A DNA stretch of 64,000 nucleotides from Pseudomonas sp. G2-4. GTDB lineage: Bacteria > Pseudomonadota > Gammaproteobacteria > Pseudomonadales > Pseudomonadaceae. Made by a program: the position numbers and the translations under genes. Under the pieces are notes generated by a model. The model was not told where the DNA came from. It saw nothing but the letters and a program-made list of their open reading frames with translations, and ran no database searches. The stretch spans positions 558,001-622,000 of the forward strand of contig NZ_CP125957.1 of NCBI RefSeq assembly GCF_030064125.1. The letters run 5' to 3'. Each line of letters starts with the position of its first letter. The first letter of the stretch is position 1. Shown piece after piece: positions 17,243 through 26,962 of the stretch.

Positions 17243-20200
17243 ATGACACGGATCTCGACCCCCATCAGTGACATCCAGGAGCATTACGACGTGATTGTCA
17301 TCGGTTCGGGCTACGGCGGAGGCATTGCTGCTTCGCGCCTGTCCCGGGCCGGACGCAAAGTGTGCCTGCTAGAACGTGGCCGAGAGATCCAGCCCGGCGA
17401 ATACCCGAACACCATGCTCGCCGCCACCGAGGAACTGCAGGTGCACGACCCGGACGGCCACATCGGTTCGCGCACCGGGCTGTTCGACTTGCACGTCAAC
17501 GCCCAGCAGAACGTGGTGGTCGGTTGCGGCCTGGGCGGCACGTCGTTGATCAATGCCAACGTTTCCCTGGAGCCGGAGCCCGGTGTGTTCGATGATCCGC
17601 GCTGGCCGCTGGCGGTGCGTGAACACCGCGACACGCTGCTCAAGGAGGGCTATGCGCGGGCCCGGGAGATGCTCAAGCCCAATCCCTACCCGGATTCGTC
17701 GCCAAAGCTGCCCAAACTCGATGCCAACCGCAAATCGGCGAGTTACCTCAAGCAGGACGCGCATTTCTACAAGCCGCCCATCAATGTGACCTTCGACAAA
17801 CTGCCCAACAACCTCAACCATGTCGGCGTCGAGCAATTGCCGTGCAACGGTTGTGGCGATTGCGTCTCGGGGTGTAACAACAAGGCGAAGAACACCACGC
17901 TGATGAATTACCTGCCGGATGCCTGGAATCACGGTGCGGAGATTTTCTGCCAGGCCGAGGTCAGGCACCTGGAGCGCGACGGCAATGGCTGGATCGTGCA
18001 CTTCCAGTACCTGGACAGCGGTCGCGAGATGTTCTCGGCACCGACCTTGTTCGTGCGCGCCGACATCGTGGTGGTGTCCGCCGGGACCCTGGGTTCCACC
18101 GAGATCCTGTTGCGTTCCCGGGACAAAGGCCTGTCGATGTCCGCCCAGTTGGGCGAGCACATGAGCGGCAACGGCGACATCCTCGGGTTCGGTCACAACT
18201 GCGACCAGACCATCAACGGCATTGGCTTTGGCGCCCATTCGGCCAAGGAGCTGGAGCCGGTTGGGCCGTGCATCACCTCGATCATCGACATGCGCACCGA
18301 GGGCGACTGGCGCAGCCGCATGGTTATCGAGGAGGGCTCGATCCCCGGCGCCCTCGGCCGGCCCATGGTGCCGAGCATGGCCGCGTTCGCCGAGATGATC
18401 GGGGTGCCCACCGACACGGGCTTCGGGGCCAGCCTGAAATACAAGGGCCGGGAAGCCGAGAGCTTCCTGCGCGGCCCGTATTACGGCGCGCTGCATAACA
18501 TGCAGACCTACCTGATCATGAGTCACGACAACGGCAAAGGCCGCATGGTGCTCGACAACAAGGACCAGTTGCGCATCGATTGGCCCGGCGTTGGCGAACA
18601 GGAAAACGTCACCCTCGGCAATGAGCGCCTGCACCAGAGCACCAAGGCGCTAGGTGGGATCTGGGTCGAGAACCCGATCTGGACCAAGCTGCTCAAGCAC
18701 AGCATTGTTTCGGTCCACCCCTTGGGCGGCTGCGTGATGGGTGAAGACGCGACGCAAGGCGTGGTCAACCACAAGGGCCAGGTGTTCAGTGGCGCCAACG
18801 GCACGGATGTCTACCCGGGTCTCTACGTGACCGACGGTGCGGTGATCCCGACGTCCCTGGCGGTCAACCCGCTGTTGACCATCTCGGCAGTGAGCGAGCG
18901 CAACATGGGCCTGCTGGCGGCGGACCGGGGTTGGATCATCGACTACACGCTGCCCTCGGCCCCCCGCAAACCGGTGGCGCCGCCGACCCTTGGCGTGCAG
19001 TTCACCGAAACCATGAAGGGCTTCTTTTCCACGGCCTTCACCCAGGCCCAGGGCACGGATCTGACGCTGTACGAAGCGGCGGCCAAGCGCGGCAAGGCCG
19101 ATAATTCGTCCATCGAGTTCACCCTGACCATCACCGCCGCTGACCTCAATCGGTTGATCAAGGAACCGGAACACGCCGCGACCCTGGTGGGTACCCTGGA
19201 CGCGCCGCTGCTCTCGCCCAAACCACTGGTTGCCAGCAATGGGGTGTTCAACCTGTTCGAGCAATACCAGGAGCAGGTCGGCGTGCGGCACATGAACTAC
19301 GACATGAAGCTGAGCGCCGAAGACGGCAACGATTACTACTTCAGCGCCTTCAAGACCGTGCCCGAGGACGATGGCGTGCTGAACATCTGGCATGACACCA
19401 GCACGCTGTATGTCACGCTGTATCGCGGGCCGGACAAGACCGGCGAGGTGATCGGCTCGGGGGTGATGCACATCCTGCCGGCCGACTTCGCCAAGCAGAT
19501 GACCACCATGAAAGTGCTCAACGCCCGCAACGAGCGTGAACGCGTGGAGGCGCTGGCGCGGTTCGGCAAGTTCTTCGCCGGCATCTTGTGGGAGAGCTAT
19601 GGCGGGGTCTTCGCCGGCGATATCTACTTCAACCCGGACGCACCGCCCCGGCTCAAACGACCGCTGGATGCACCGGCGCCAACCGTGCATTTCTTCCCGA
19701 CCGAAGACAACGTCGAGCTGCGCCTGACCCGTTACCAGGCCGGCAGCAAAGGCCCGGTGATGTTGGTGCATGGCTTGGGCGTGGGCTCGAACATCTTCTC
19801 CACTGACACCATCCACACCAACTTGCTGGAGTACCTGTGCAAGCACGAGTACGACGTCTGGTTGCTGGACTTGCGGGTGAGCATCCTGCTGCCGGCCAGC
19901 AAGAACGAATGGAATGGCGACCAGGTCGCCCAATACGATTTCAAAGCGGCCATCGAGCAGATCCAGCAGGCGACCCTGGCCCGCGACGTGCAGTGCGTGG
20001 TGCATTGCTACGGCGCGACGACTTTCTTCATGTCGATGCTGGCGGGGTTGCAAGGGGTGCGCTCGGTGGTCTGCTCGCAGATTGCCGCCGATGCGGTGGT
20101 GGCCACTGCGACGGGTTTGAAGGCCGGCCTGCACCTGCCGGGGATGCTCGATGCCATTGGCATCAAGTCGCTTACCGCCTACGCCGACACCAAGGAAACC

Positions 20201-20695
20201 TGGTTCAACAAACTCTACGACAAGGCCCTCAACGGCTATGCCCGGATCGAGGCCCAGGGCTACTGCACCAACCCGGTCTGCCACCGCATCACGTTCATGT
20301 ATGCGTCGCTGTACCGCCACGACACCCTCAACGAAACCCTGCACGACAACCTGCACGAGTTGTTCGGCGAGTCGAACATGCACACCTTCGAGCACCTGGC
20401 GCTGATCGTGCGCAAGGGGCATCTGGTGGACTTCAAGGGCAACGACGTCTACATGCCGCATTTCGATCGGCTGAAGTTGCCGATCTGCTTCATCAGCGGC
20501 GCCGACAACCAGTGCTACCTGCCGCAGAGCACCCTCAAGACCTATGAACGACTGTGCGATATGCACGGCCCGCAATTGTTCAGCCGCCACGAAGTACCGG
20601 GTTACGGCCACATCGATTGCATGTTCGGCAAGGATGCGGTGGTGGATGTGTATCCGATCATTCTTGAACACCTGGAGAAGACGGCCCTCGGTTAG
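17243..20695 (+). CDS. GMC (cholesterol-oxidase-like) oxidoreductase fused to an alpha/beta hydrolase
   Basis: 1150 aa. Residues about 12-560 are a GMC flavoenzyme: FAD motif VIGSGYGGGIAASRL, Cys-rich CNGCGDCVSGCNNKAKNT, and the C-terminal VHPLGGCVMG and AVNPLLTI motifs. A beta-rich linker follows. From about residue 815 there is an alpha/beta hydrolase (oxyanion segment VHGLGVGSN). Its nucleophile elbow reads VVHCYGA, with Cys922 where Ser is usual, and GYGHIDCMFG holds the catalytic His (about 1123). AGAGGA precedes the ATG at 17243. First gene of an operon with a di-heme cytochrome and a metallophosphoesterase. A sterol- or lipid-like substrate is a guess. Confidence 0.82.
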   Translation: MTRISTPISDIQEHYDVIVIGSGYGGGIAASRLSRAGRKVCLLERGREIQPGEYPNTMLAATEELQVHDPDGHIGSRTGLFDLHVNAQQNVVVGCGLGGTSLINANVSLEPEPGVFDDPRWPLAVREHRDTLLKEGYARAREMLKPNPYPDSSPKLPKLDANRKSASYLKQDAHFYKPPINVTFDKLPNNLNHVGVEQLPCNGCGDCVSGCNNKAKNTTLMNYLPDAWNHGAEIFCQAEVRHLERDGNGWIVHFQYLDSGREMFSAPTLFVRADIVVVSAGTLGSTEILLRSRDKGLSMSAQLGEHMSGNGDILGFGHNCDQTINGIGFGAHSAKELEPVGPCITSIIDMRTEGDWRSRMVIEEGSIPGALGRPMVPSMAAFAEMIGVPTDTGFGASLKYKGREAESFLRGPYYGALHNMQTYLIMSHDNGKGRMVLDNKDQLRIDWPGVGEQENVTLGNERLHQSTKALGGIWVENPIWTKLLKHSIVSVHPLGGCVMGEDATQGVVNHKGQVFSGANGTDVYPGLYVTDGAVIPTSLAVNPLLTISAVSERNMGLLAADRGWIIDYTLPSAPRKPVAPPTLGVQFTETMKGFFSTAFTQAQGTDLTLYEAAAKRGKADNSSIEFTLTITAADLNRLIKEPEHAATLVGTLDAPLLSPKPLVASNGVFNLFEQYQEQVGVRHMNYDMKLSAEDGNDYYFSAFKTVPEDDGVLNIWHDTSTLYVTLYRGPDKTGEVIGSGVMHILPADFAKQMTTMKVLNARNERERVEALARFGKFFAGILWESYGGVFAGDIYFNPDAPPRLKRPLDAPAPTVHFFPTEDNVELRLTRYQAGSKGPVMLVHGLGVGSNIFSTDTIHTNLLEYLCKHEYDVWLLDLRVSILLPASKNEWNGDQVAQYDFKAAIEQIQQATLARDVQCVVHCYGATTFFMSMLAGLQGVRSVVCSQIAADAVVATATGLKAGLHLPGMLDAIGIKSLTAYADTKETWFNKLYDKALNGYARIEAQGYCTNPVCHRITFMYASLYRHDTLNETLHDNLHELFGESNMHTFEHLALIVRKGHLVDFKGNDVYMPHFDRLKLPICFISGADNQCYLPQSTLKTYERLCDMHGPQLFSRHEVPGYGHIDCMFGKDAVVDVYPIILEHLEKTALG

Positions 20696-20710
20696 GAGGA
20701 CAACTGACCC

Positions 20711-20809
20711 GTGGCGAGGGAGCTTGCTCCCGCTCGGCTGCGAAGCAGTCGTCGCTCCTGAGATCTGGGGGCCGCTGCGCGACCCAGCGGGAGCAAGCTC
20801 CCTCGCCAC
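20711..20809. repeat. REPIN, GAGGGAGCTTGCTCCC class
   Basis: Inverted pair between the fusion gene and the cytochrome gene, inside the operon. Confidence 0.9.
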
Positions 20810-20849
20810 AAAAGCATTGCTCCGGTTCAAGAATAAGGAAATGGATGCC

Positions 20850-22718
20850 ATGAACACTTACATCCGCTGGTTCCAACGCATCATCTGGGTGGGAATTGTC
20901 ATGAACATGGTCTTCGCGATTCCAGCGCTGTTTGCGCCGGCGTTGCTGACGTCCATGCTCGGCCTGCCCCCCGTGTTGTCCGATCCCTGGCTGGAGAACA
21001 GCGGCATGTTGCTGGTGGGGATCAGCCTGTTCTACATGCCCTCGGGGTTCAATGCGCCGCGTTTCGTGGTGCACTCGTGGTTGTGCGTGCTGTCGCGGCT
21101 GGTGGCGGTGGTGTTCTGGATCTACTTGATCAACACCAATAACCAGGGCTCGCTATTCGTGCCGATGTTGTTGGGCGACTTGAGCATGTTCCTGATTCTG
21201 GGCGTGCTGCTGTACTTGGGCTGCCCGGTGGCCAATCGTCCGCTGGCCCTGCTCTGCGCCGGTTGGCAGGAGTGGCGCGCCGGCTGGGCGCGGCGCTGGC
21301 AAAGCCACGGCTTCAAGGTTGGTGCGCTGGTGGTTGTGCTGCTGCTGGGCTTCATCGGCTACCAGACCTGGTACCAGATGATCCGCGAAGTGCCACAGCC
21401 GGACTTTGCCTCCGATGAGGACCATTACAAATACGCCGCCATCGGCCTGGGCATCGAAGCGCGCATCCCGTATTACCTGTTCGCCGTGCTGCCGCAGATG
21501 TGCCCGGAAAAACTGCCCAAGCCGGGCGGCTACGAGGTGTTCGGGTTCCTCTATGAAAATGGCAACGACTTGCCCATCGGCATGGCCAAGCGGCAGCTCG
21601 GTTACCCCACCGTGGAGCCCAACTGCGCCCTGTGCCACACCGGCTCTTACCGGGCCAATGCCAGTGACGTCGCGGTTCCAGTCGCCACCGCGCCGGCCAA
21701 TACCCTGCAACTGCAAGCCTTCCAGTGGTTCGCCTACGAATGCGCCAGTGACCCGAAATTCACCCCGGATGCGGTCATGGCGGCGATCAACGGCAAGTTC
21801 CAACTGGGCTTTTTCGAGAAGCTGTACAACCGCTACTTGATCATTCCGATGGCCAAGAGTGCGCTGCTCAAGCAGAAGCAGGCCTACGCCTGGCAGAAAC
21901 TGCGTCCAGCCCAGGGGCCCGGGCGGACCGACACCTTCAACCCGACCAAAATGGTGGTGTTCGGTTTCCCGGATGACTCCACCATCGGCACCGTGGACTT
22001 GCCCCAGGTCTGGAACCAGAAACCTCGTGAGTCGATGTATCTGCATTGGGACGGCAATAACAACCAGATCCACGAGCGCAATTACGCCGCCGCCATGGCC
22101 GTGGGGGCGACGCCGCAATCGGTGCTGCCGCCGAGTTTCAACCGGGTGACCAATTGGTTGCTGGGCCACAAGGCACCGGCCTGGCCGTTCGCCCTGGATC
22201 AGGCGAAAGTCGCCCAGGGCAAACCGATCTGGGAGAAAAACTGCGCCAGTTGCCACGACTTCGGCCGCACCGACACGGGCCAGGTCACCACCAACATCGA
22301 CCAGTTGGGCACCGATTCCCATCGTCTGAACTCCTTCACCACAGGACTGGTGACAGCGTTCCACGGCTTCAAGAAACCTCCGTTCGACTTCGGCGCCTAC
22401 CGCAAGACCCAGAGCTACAGCAACACGCCCACCGACGGCGTCTGGCTGCGGGCGCCGTACCTGCACAACGGCTCGGTGCCGACCCTGTGGGATTTGCTGC
22501 AACCACCGGAGCAACGGCCGCAAGTGTTCTACACCGGTTCCGACATCTACGACCAGGAGAAGGTCGGCTTCATCACCCGCGGCGCGCAAATGAAGGCGTC
22601 GGCGGATTTCAAATACGACACCCGCCTGGAAGGCAACCACAACAGCGGTCACCTGTATGGCACGCAGCTGTCGGACGTCGATAAACGGGCCTTGATCGAA
22701 TTCATGAAAACCCTGTAG
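20850..22718 (+). CDS. membrane-anchored di-heme cytochrome c, RoxA/peroxidase-like
   Basis: 622 aa. The first 170 residues form several transmembrane helices, the last being VGALVVVLLLGFIGYQTW. A periplasmic part follows with two CxxCH heme sites, CALCH (from residue 259) and CASCH (from residue 465), and the DGVWLRAPYLHNGSVPTLWD motif found in cytochrome c peroxidase and rubber-oxygenase-like proteins. AAGGAA is 9 nt before the ATG at 20850; the longer frame upstream crosses the preceding gene and a REPIN. A likely electron acceptor for the GMC enzyme, or a dioxygenase; the sequence alone does not decide. Confidence 0.8.
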   Translation: MNTYIRWFQRIIWVGIVMNMVFAIPALFAPALLTSMLGLPPVLSDPWLENSGMLLVGISLFYMPSGFNAPRFVVHSWLCVLSRLVAVVFWIYLINTNNQGSLFVPMLLGDLSMFLILGVLLYLGCPVANRPLALLCAGWQEWRAGWARRWQSHGFKVGALVVVLLLGFIGYQTWYQMIREVPQPDFASDEDHYKYAAIGLGIEARIPYYLFAVLPQMCPEKLPKPGGYEVFGFLYENGNDLPIGMAKRQLGYPTVEPNCALCHTGSYRANASDVAVPVATAPANTLQLQAFQWFAYECASDPKFTPDAVMAAINGKFQLGFFEKLYNRYLIIPMAKSALLKQKQAYAWQKLRPAQGPGRTDTFNPTKMVVFGFPDDSTIGTVDLPQVWNQKPRESMYLHWDGNNNQIHERNYAAAMAVGATPQSVLPPSFNRVTNWLLGHKAPAWPFALDQAKVAQGKPIWEKNCASCHDFGRTDTGQVTTNIDQLGTDSHRLNSFTTGLVTAFHGFKKPPFDFGAYRKTQSYSNTPTDGVWLRAPYLHNGSVPTLWDLLQPPEQRPQVFYTGSDIYDQEKVGFITRGAQMKASADFKYDTRLEGNHNSGHLYGTQLSDVDKRALIEFMKTL

Positions 22719-22745
22719 CCCAGGGCACTGCGAAGGAGCGTTCAC

Positions 22746-23990
22746 ATGTCATTACTGCACCATTGGGAACATGAGTTCGACAAGGTCAAGGTCCGCCTGC
22801 ACGGGTTGGTCACGCGGCTGGAAATGTCCTGGAAGAAACTCGTCAACGATCTGGAGCCCGAGGAGTTCCAGGCCATCGTCAAACTGCTGCAAAGGGGCCA
22901 CGACCAGGCGCAGCACGTCATCAATCACGGCGACCTGCCGGATGACGAACCGGCCGTGCCCTGGGAACTGGCCCACGGCTTGTCGATCCTGAAGATCGGC
23001 AACGCCAAGCCCTTGCCGCAAAGCGAGGACCAATTGCCGACCCGGGTCCTCAAGGACGGCACCTTGCTCGGTTGTCGCAAATGGGAGTTGCTGGATTTGT
23101 TATGGAGCGAGGCGTTGCTCAAATGGATCGAGAACCTGCGCCACCACGCGCCGTTTGCCACTACTCCGGCGCTGGTGAAAATGGACAGCGACGTGGTGCT
23201 GGCCATCGCCGGCGACTGGGGCACCGGACCCTTCGACAGTCATGCACCCGCGGTGGCCGTGGCCGATCAGATGCAACTGGCCCAGGCCGATTTCACCATC
23301 CATTTGGGCGATGTGTATTACGCCGGCACCCACTCCCAGGAAGACGTCGACATGATCGGCTGGCCCCAGGGCAAGCACGGCTCATTCACCCTCAACTCCA
23401 ACCACGAGATGTACAGCGGTGCCCACGGTTATTTCAAGGAACTGGCCAAGCGTTTCCCGGTGCAGCAGGGCACCAGTTACTTTGCCTTGTACAACGACGA
23501 CTGGCTGGTGGTCGGCCTCGACAGCGCCTACGCCTCGGACGCCATGAACCTGTACATGGACGGCACCCTCAACGCGCAACAGATCGATTGGATGAAGAGT
23601 TTGCCCAAGCGCAAGAAGCTGATGGTGCTCAGTCATCACCAGGGTTTCGATATTTCCGGGCACAACAAGACGGCGCTCTACCAACCGGTCTGTGATGCCC
23701 TGGGGCGTGAGCCGGACTATTGGTATTGGGGCCATTTGCACAACGGTATCTGCTACGCCACCCAAGGTGGGTTGCACGCACGCTGCGCCGGGCACGGGGC
23801 GATTCCCTACGGCACCACCAGCGAACTGAACGGGCATGCCCGGGTGCTGTGGTCGGAAACTCAGTTGGCCGGGGACGAGGCGTATCCAGAGCGGGTGTTG
23901 AATGGGTATGTGAAGGTGCGGCTGGTGGGAGAGAACATCGAAGAGACGTTTTATGGGGAGGATGGGTCGGTGCGGTGGTCTTCAAAATAA
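22746..23990 (+). CDS. calcineurin-like metallophosphoesterase
   Basis: 414 aa. Metallophosphoesterase motifs in order: GDWGTG (from residue 156), LGDVYYAG, NSNHEMYSG, LSHHQGF and GHLHNG. An N-terminal 130-residue helical region is unassigned. No signal peptide is visible, so probably cytoplasmic. Begins 27 nt after the cytochrome gene with AAGGAG upstream, so co-transcribed. Substrate unknown. Confidence 0.82.
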   Translation: MSLLHHWEHEFDKVKVRLHGLVTRLEMSWKKLVNDLEPEEFQAIVKLLQRGHDQAQHVINHGDLPDDEPAVPWELAHGLSILKIGNAKPLPQSEDQLPTRVLKDGTLLGCRKWELLDLLWSEALLKWIENLRHHAPFATTPALVKMDSDVVLAIAGDWGTGPFDSHAPAVAVADQMQLAQADFTIHLGDVYYAGTHSQEDVDMIGWPQGKHGSFTLNSNHEMYSGAHGYFKELAKRFPVQQGTSYFALYNDDWLVVGLDSAYASDAMNLYMDGTLNAQQIDWMKSLPKRKKLMVLSHHQGFDISGHNKTALYQPVCDALGREPDYWYWGHLHNGICYATQGGLHARCAGHGAIPYGTTSELNGHARVLWSETQLAGDEAYPERVLNGYVKVRLVGENIEETFYGEDGSVRWSSK

Positions 23991-24012
23991 TCGGCTGAAG
24001 ATTAAACCGCTT

Positions 24013-24075
24013 TCGCGAGCAGGCTCGCTCCCACATTGGAATGCAATCTCATGTGGGAGCGAGCCTGCTCGCGAA
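24013..24075. repeat. REP pair, GGGAGCGAGCCTGCTCGC class
   Basis: Tail-to-tail pair of TCGCGAGCAGGCTCGC palindromes between the convergent metallophosphoesterase and gbcA genes. It may act as a bidirectional end of transcription. Confidence 0.9.
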
Positions 24076-24086
24076 GCTTTTTGCTG

Positions 24087-25382
24087 TCAGCCCTGGACCG
24101 GAACACCCTTGAGGTACGGCGCAGGCTCGGCCCCCAGGTTGTTGAGCATGCGCTCGCTGTACCAGTCTACGAAGTTCACCACGCCGAACTCATAGGTCTT
24201 GGAGTACGGGCCCGGCTGGTAGGCGGTGGAGTTGATGCCGCGCTGGTTTTCTTCGGCCAGGCGACGGTCCTGGTCGTTGGTGGCGTCCCAGACCTGGCGC
24301 ATGCGCGCCACGTCGTAGTCCACACCTTCGACCGCGTCCTTGTGCACGATCCACTTGGTGCTGACCATGGTTTCCTGGGCGCTGATCGGCCACACGGTGA
24401 ACACGATGATGTGATCGCCCATGCAGTGGTTCCACGAGTGCGGCAGGTGCAGGATGCGCATCGAGCCCAGGTCCGGGTTCTTGATGCGGCCCATCAGCTT
24501 GGCGCAGCCTTGCTTGCCGTCCATGGTCATCGATACGGTGCCCTTGAGCAGCGGCATGCGCACGATGCGGTTACGCAGGCCGAAACTGGCGTGGGCGTAA
24601 GGGATCTTCTCGGCATCCCAGGCGGCGGCGGAGGCGGCCACATGGTCCTTGAACGCCTGGTCGGCGCGCGGGTCGGTGACGTCGTCCCATTCCAGCAGGG
24701 TCTTGAGCAATTCGGGGTGCGCGCCGCCGCAGTGGTAGCATTCGCGGTTGTTTTCCAGCACCAGCTTCCAGTTGGCCTTCTCCATCAAGGTGGTTTGCAC
24801 CGCCACCTTGGTGTTTTCCATGTCGTAGGGTTCCATGTAATGGGTCAGGGTCGCCAGGAAGTCGTCGATGGCCGGCGGGTTCTCCGCCAGGCTGATGAAG
24901 ATGTAGCCGCCGGCGGTCTTCACGTTCACGGGCTTCAAGCCGTACTGCTTCATGTCGAAGTCGGCGCCCATTTCGGTGCCGGCGAACAACAGGCGACCGT
25001 CCAGCTCGTAGGTCCACTGGTGGTAATGGCAAACCAGTTTGGCAACCTTGCCCTTCTCGCTGGTGCACAAGCGAGAACCGCGGTGGCGGCAGACGTTGTG
25101 GAAGGCATGCACTACACCGTCGGCGCCGCGAATCACGATGATCGGGTTCTTGCCGACTTGCAGGGTCAGGTAGTTGCCTTTGGTCGGGATTTCGCAGGTC
25201 ATGCCGGCGATCAACCATTCCTTTTGGAAGATTTCCTGCATGTCGATATCGAACAGCCGCTCATCGGAGTAGAACGGCTGAGGCAACGAGAACGTGCGCT
25301 CACGCTCCTGTAGCATCTGTGCGGTGGCCTTGCGTGCGGGTTCCAGCGGATCGCCCAGGCTCAGGGTAGTGGTGACGTCCAT
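24087..25382 (-). CDS. gbcA: glycine betaine monooxygenase, Rieske oxygenase subunit
   Basis: 431 aa Rieske-type terminal oxygenase. The 2Fe-2S motif is CRHRGSRLC then CHYHQW; the mononuclear iron region has NRECYHCGGAHPELL. Demethylates glycine betaine to dimethylglycine plus formaldehyde with GbcB. Two adjacent ATGs (25385 and 25382) fit; the second has better spacing from GAGG. Divergent from gbcB across about 280 nt that should hold GbdR-controlled promoters. Confidence 0.95.
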   Translation of the reverse strand: MDVTTTLSLGDPLEPARKATAQMLQERERTFSLPQPFYSDERLFDIDMQEIFQKEWLIAGMTCEIPTKGNYLTLQVGKNPIIVIRGADGVVHAFHNVCRHRGSRLCTSEKGKVAKLVCHYHQWTYELDGRLLFAGTEMGADFDMKQYGLKPVNVKTAGGYIFISLAENPPAIDDFLATLTHYMEPYDMENTKVAVQTTLMEKANWKLVLENNRECYHCGGAHPELLKTLLEWDDVTDPRADQAFKDHVAASAAAWDAEKIPYAHASFGLRNRIVRMPLLKGTVSMTMDGKQGCAKLMGRIKNPDLGSMRILHLPHSWNHCMGDHIIVFTVWPISAQETMVSTKWIVHKDAVEGVDYDVARMRQVWDATNDQDRRLAEENQRGINSTAYQPGPYSKTYEFGVVNFVDWYSERMLNNLGAEPAPYLKGVPVQG

Positions 25383-25562
25383 CATTTTATCCTCAAGGCC
25401 CTCTACGTGGCCGCAAAAGTGGCTGATCGGTTGTGCTACGCAAGGCAAAAAATATTGTTTGTCTGTTGGGGCGAGTGTGGGGCCGCGCAGGGGCCGAACC
25501 TTATCCATGGGCGACATGGCCCAATCTGTTCCCGACGCGTAAGGCCCGGTAGTTAAGGGCTG

Positions 25563-25594
25563 GTCGCGATAAGTATGTGAATGTCGCAGATAGG
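25563..25594 (+). promoter_or_regulatory. candidate AraC-type (GbdR) half-sites upstream of gbcB
   Basis: GTCGCGATAAG and GTCGCAGATAG occur as direct repeats 20 nt apart. A similar GTCGCGGAT occurs at 7283 upstream of the dipeptidase gene. The assignment to GbdR is inference from the regulon. Confidence 0.3.
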
Positions 25595-25663
25595 TAAATG
25601 GCCGTTCAGGCGCCTGCGCACAATCGCCAACATGAAGGCCGGCAGTCGGCCGTGGAGATCAGC

Positions 25664-26764
25664 ATGTCCAATAACTTCCTGAACCCGGTCACGACCCAGA
25701 CCTGGGCCAATGGCCGACATATCGTGCGTTGCGTCAAAGTCATCCAGGAAACCTGGGATGTGCGCACGTTCTGCTTCATGGCCGACCAGCCGATCATGTT
25801 CTTTTTCAAGCCGGGGCAGTTTGTCACCCTGGAGCTGGAAATCGAAGGCCAACCGGTCATGCGTTCCTACACGATCTCCAGCTCGCCGTCAGTGCCCTAC
25901 AGTTTTTCGGTGACCATCAAGCGCGTGCCGGGGGGCAAGGTTTCCAACTGGCTGCACGACACCCTGCACGAAGGCCAGGAGCTGGCGGTGCACGGGCCGG
26001 TGGGCTTGTTCAACGCCATCGACTTCACCAGCCCCAAGGTGCTCTACCTCAGCGGCGGCGTCGGGATTACCCCGGTGATGTCCATGGCGCGTTGGTACTA
26101 CGACACCAACGCCAACGTCGACATGGTGTTCATCCACAGTGCCCGCTCGCCCAAGGACATCATTTACCACCGCGAGCTAGAGCACATGGCGTCGCGGATC
26201 GACAACTTCAACCTGCACCTGATTTGTGAAAAACACGGCCTGGGCGAGCCTTGGGCCGGTTATCGCGGCTACCTGAACCTCAAGATGCTGGAGCTGATGG
26301 CGCCGGACTTCCTGGAGCGCGAAGTATTTTGCTGCGGTCCGACGCCGTACATGAATGCGGTCAAGCGCCTGCTGGAAGCCAATGGCTTCGACATGAAGCG
26401 CTATCACGAGGAATCCTTCGGTGCCACGCCACCGGAAGCCCGCGCCGACGCCGTGGAGCAGGCCGAGCAGGCCGCCGACGCGCCGGAAGTCGATGCCGCG
26501 GACCTGCACCTGGTGGAGTTCACCTCCTCTGGCAAGAGCATTCGTGTGGGGCCGGGAGAAACCGTCCACGCCGCCGCCGCCAAGCTCGGCATGATGATCC
26601 CCAAGGCCTGCGGCATGGGCATCTGCGGCACCTGCAAGGTGTTGAAGCTGGGCGGGGAAGTGGAAATGGAGCACAACGGCGGGATCACCGAGGACGACGA
26701 GGCCGAAGGTTACATCCTGTCGTGCTGCAGCGTGCCGAAGGGGGATGTGCGGATCGAGTTTTGA
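25664..26764 (+). CDS. gbcB: glycine betaine monooxygenase, reductase subunit
   Basis: 366 aa. FAD-binding domain with the RSYTISSSPS motif, NAD-binding domain (YLSGGVGITPVMSM), and a C-terminal plant-type 2Fe-2S domain (CGMGICGTCK then a distal CC). Supplies electrons to GbcA. GGAG precedes the ATG at 25664. Confidence 0.95.
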   Translation: MSNNFLNPVTTQTWANGRHIVRCVKVIQETWDVRTFCFMADQPIMFFFKPGQFVTLELEIEGQPVMRSYTISSSPSVPYSFSVTIKRVPGGKVSNWLHDTLHEGQELAVHGPVGLFNAIDFTSPKVLYLSGGVGITPVMSMARWYYDTNANVDMVFIHSARSPKDIIYHRELEHMASRIDNFNLHLICEKHGLGEPWAGYRGYLNLKMLELMAPDFLEREVFCCGPTPYMNAVKRLLEANGFDMKRYHEESFGATPPEARADAVEQAEQAADAPEVDAADLHLVEFTSSGKSIRVGPGETVHAAAAKLGMMIPKACGMGICGTCKVLKLGGEVEMEHNGGITEDDEAEGYILSCCSVPKGDVRIEF

Positions 26765-26780
26765 TCAGCGGCGGCCCCCT

Positions 26781-26911
26781 GTGGCGAGGGAGCTTGCTCC
26801 CGCTCGGCTGCGCAGCAGTCGTAAAACCGGCAAACGCGGTGCACCTGGCAAACCGCATTCTCAGGCCTTGGGGCTGCTGCGCAGCCCAGCGGGAGCAAGC
26901 TCCCTCGCCAC
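26781..26911. repeat. REPIN, GAGGGAGCTTGCTCCC class
   Basis: Inverted pair between convergent gbcB and the threonine aldolase gene. Confidence 0.9.
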
Positions 26912-26962
26912 AAAAGCTTAAAAGCCCAAAAGCCCAAAAGCCTGAAGATATCGGTCGTTGCT

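Noticed and set aside
20544..20849. N-terminal extension of the cytochrome frame
   Set aside because: It crosses the end of the preceding gene and a REPIN; the real start has a ribosome-binding site at 20850.
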